From Chondrus crispus (lineage: Eukaryota; Rhodophyta; Florideophyceae; Gigartinales; Gigartinaceae), in assembly GCF_000350225.1 (NCBI RefSeq), contig NW_005179026.1, forward strand, positions 527,991 to 591,990: 64,000 nucleotides of DNA, written 5' to 3'. This document shows positions 63,339-64,000 of this stretch, in pieces. Position 1 is the first letter of the stretch. Every line of letters starts with the position of its first letter. The notes beneath the pieces were generated by a model, which saw only the letters and a list, made by a program, of their open reading frames with translations, was not told the DNA's origin and searched no databases. The position numbers and the translations under genes are program-made.

Positions 63339-63578
63339 GGTCTGACGGAGTGCGCATTGGCTAGAAAAAAATCTGGAAAAATTTCAATGCGCACAGGGCC
63401 AAATTTGATTATTTTATCATACCGGATGGACGTCGAAAATTGCCGACATGCATCCGACGGTCTGACGGAGTGCGCATTGGCTAGAAAAAAATCTGGAAAA
63501 ATTTCAATGCGCACAGGGCCAAATTTGATTATTTTATCATACCGGATGGACGTCGAAAATTGCCGACATGCATCCGAC
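63339..63578. repeat. two identical 120-bp tandem units
   Basis: TCTGACGGAGTGCGCATTGG begins at 63341 and again at 63461, and the two 120-bp units show no difference. Both strands remain open through the repeat, which is a by-product of a length divisible by three. Confidence 0.95.
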
Positions 63579-64000
63579 CGCAACCGTTGGCCGGATGGAC
63601 GTCATCCTCGCTGTCATGTCGCGTCATTGATCCCGTTCGTCGCTGTCACGATATCATTCGCGGTTCCCCTATTCACGCCCCTGAATCCCGACGCGCATCT
63701 ACTGGCTGGCGCTCCTCGTAACGCGCGTCTATTGGTTCACTACTGATCTCACTTACTCTGTCCGTTTCACTCCTTCCCCCGCCCTGAATGACCACATACT
63801 GTATGAGACAATCTCATCCGCACGTTCTCTGGAACCACACCGCTCCCCTTCCGTACTCCTGTTGCCCCTCCTCCAACGCGCCCGCCCTCTTACGACTATC
63901 CCTGTCCGTTTAGGGAATTAGGGGAATTAGGTGATTGGGCGATTTAGGCGATTTAAAGGAGGACGGAGATTAGCGGGATTTAAGCGATTGGGGGAGTAGG

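Noticed and set aside
63911..64000. G-rich TTTAGGG-like words at the window end, possible telomere
   Set aside because: The words GGGAATTAGG, GGGCGATTTAGG and similar are irregular in length and spelling; no true tandem telomere unit is formed.
1..64000. tRNA or rRNA genes
   Set aside because: I looked for GGTTCGAATC-type T-arms and acceptor pairing and saw no convincing cloverleaf; no rRNA core words were seen.

Overview
The window reads as nuclear DNA of a eukaryote with few introns and a heavy load of transposable elements. I see no bacterial operons or Shine-Dalgarno sites. The window holds several TATA boxes, GT-AG splice candidates, an AATAAA signal, a GATA-type zinc-finger gene and Ty1/copia retrotransposons. 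My best guess is a red alga of the florideophyte type or another retrotransposon-rich protist; a fungus is possible. This assignment is inference.

Layout. 1-612 is the 5' end of a minus-strand copia element (E). 2325-13494 is one old minus-strand copia element (A), bounded by the target duplication ATATT. It is split by a block with 16-bp inverted ends (2750-9436), which is itself split by a plus-strand copia element (B, 3006-7800, target duplication CGGAC). 13500-18030 is mostly unassigned but carries a convincing small gene for a secreted, cysteine-rich basic peptide. 18035-about 21036 is a 5'-truncated minus-strand copia element (D). 21.2-32.3 kb is a run of broken minus-strand genes: a Sen1/UPF1-like SF1 helicase, a protein ending in a PHD-like zinc finger, and a KDZ-like (CxC) DDE transposase. 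32797-38119 is copia element C (target duplication AGGAC), with a 663-bp solo LTR inside its gag (target duplication CGTGG).

38-42 kb holds a solo LTR, an array of five ACGATACGTTTT-type sites and a GC-rich minisatellite. 42229-47904 (minus) is the prize of the window: an uninterrupted 1891-residue frame. It joins two C2H2 fingers, a tyrosine-recombinase-like domain with a complete R / K..R / H / Y catalytic set, a complete RecQ-type helicase and a Cys-rich tail. It looks like a self-contained recombinase-helicase mobile system or a telomere-linked-helicase relative. Directly behind its promoter lies an AT-rich macrosatellite (48500-56570) of about 2.59-kb units, packed with foldback elements, palindromes and a repeated two-hairpin module. 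56.6-64 kb is ordinary genic DNA with a GATA factor gene (59842/59997-61259), a possible spliced upstream gene, a long palindrome and a 120-bp tandem duplication.

How it fits together: most of the window is the debris of successive insertions, and target duplications give their order. Elements B, C and E appear to prime from the anticodon half of initiator tRNA-Met, whereas element A uses a conventional tRNA 3' end. The recombinase-helicase gene is the only large intact frame and is the most likely active or selected non-host system.
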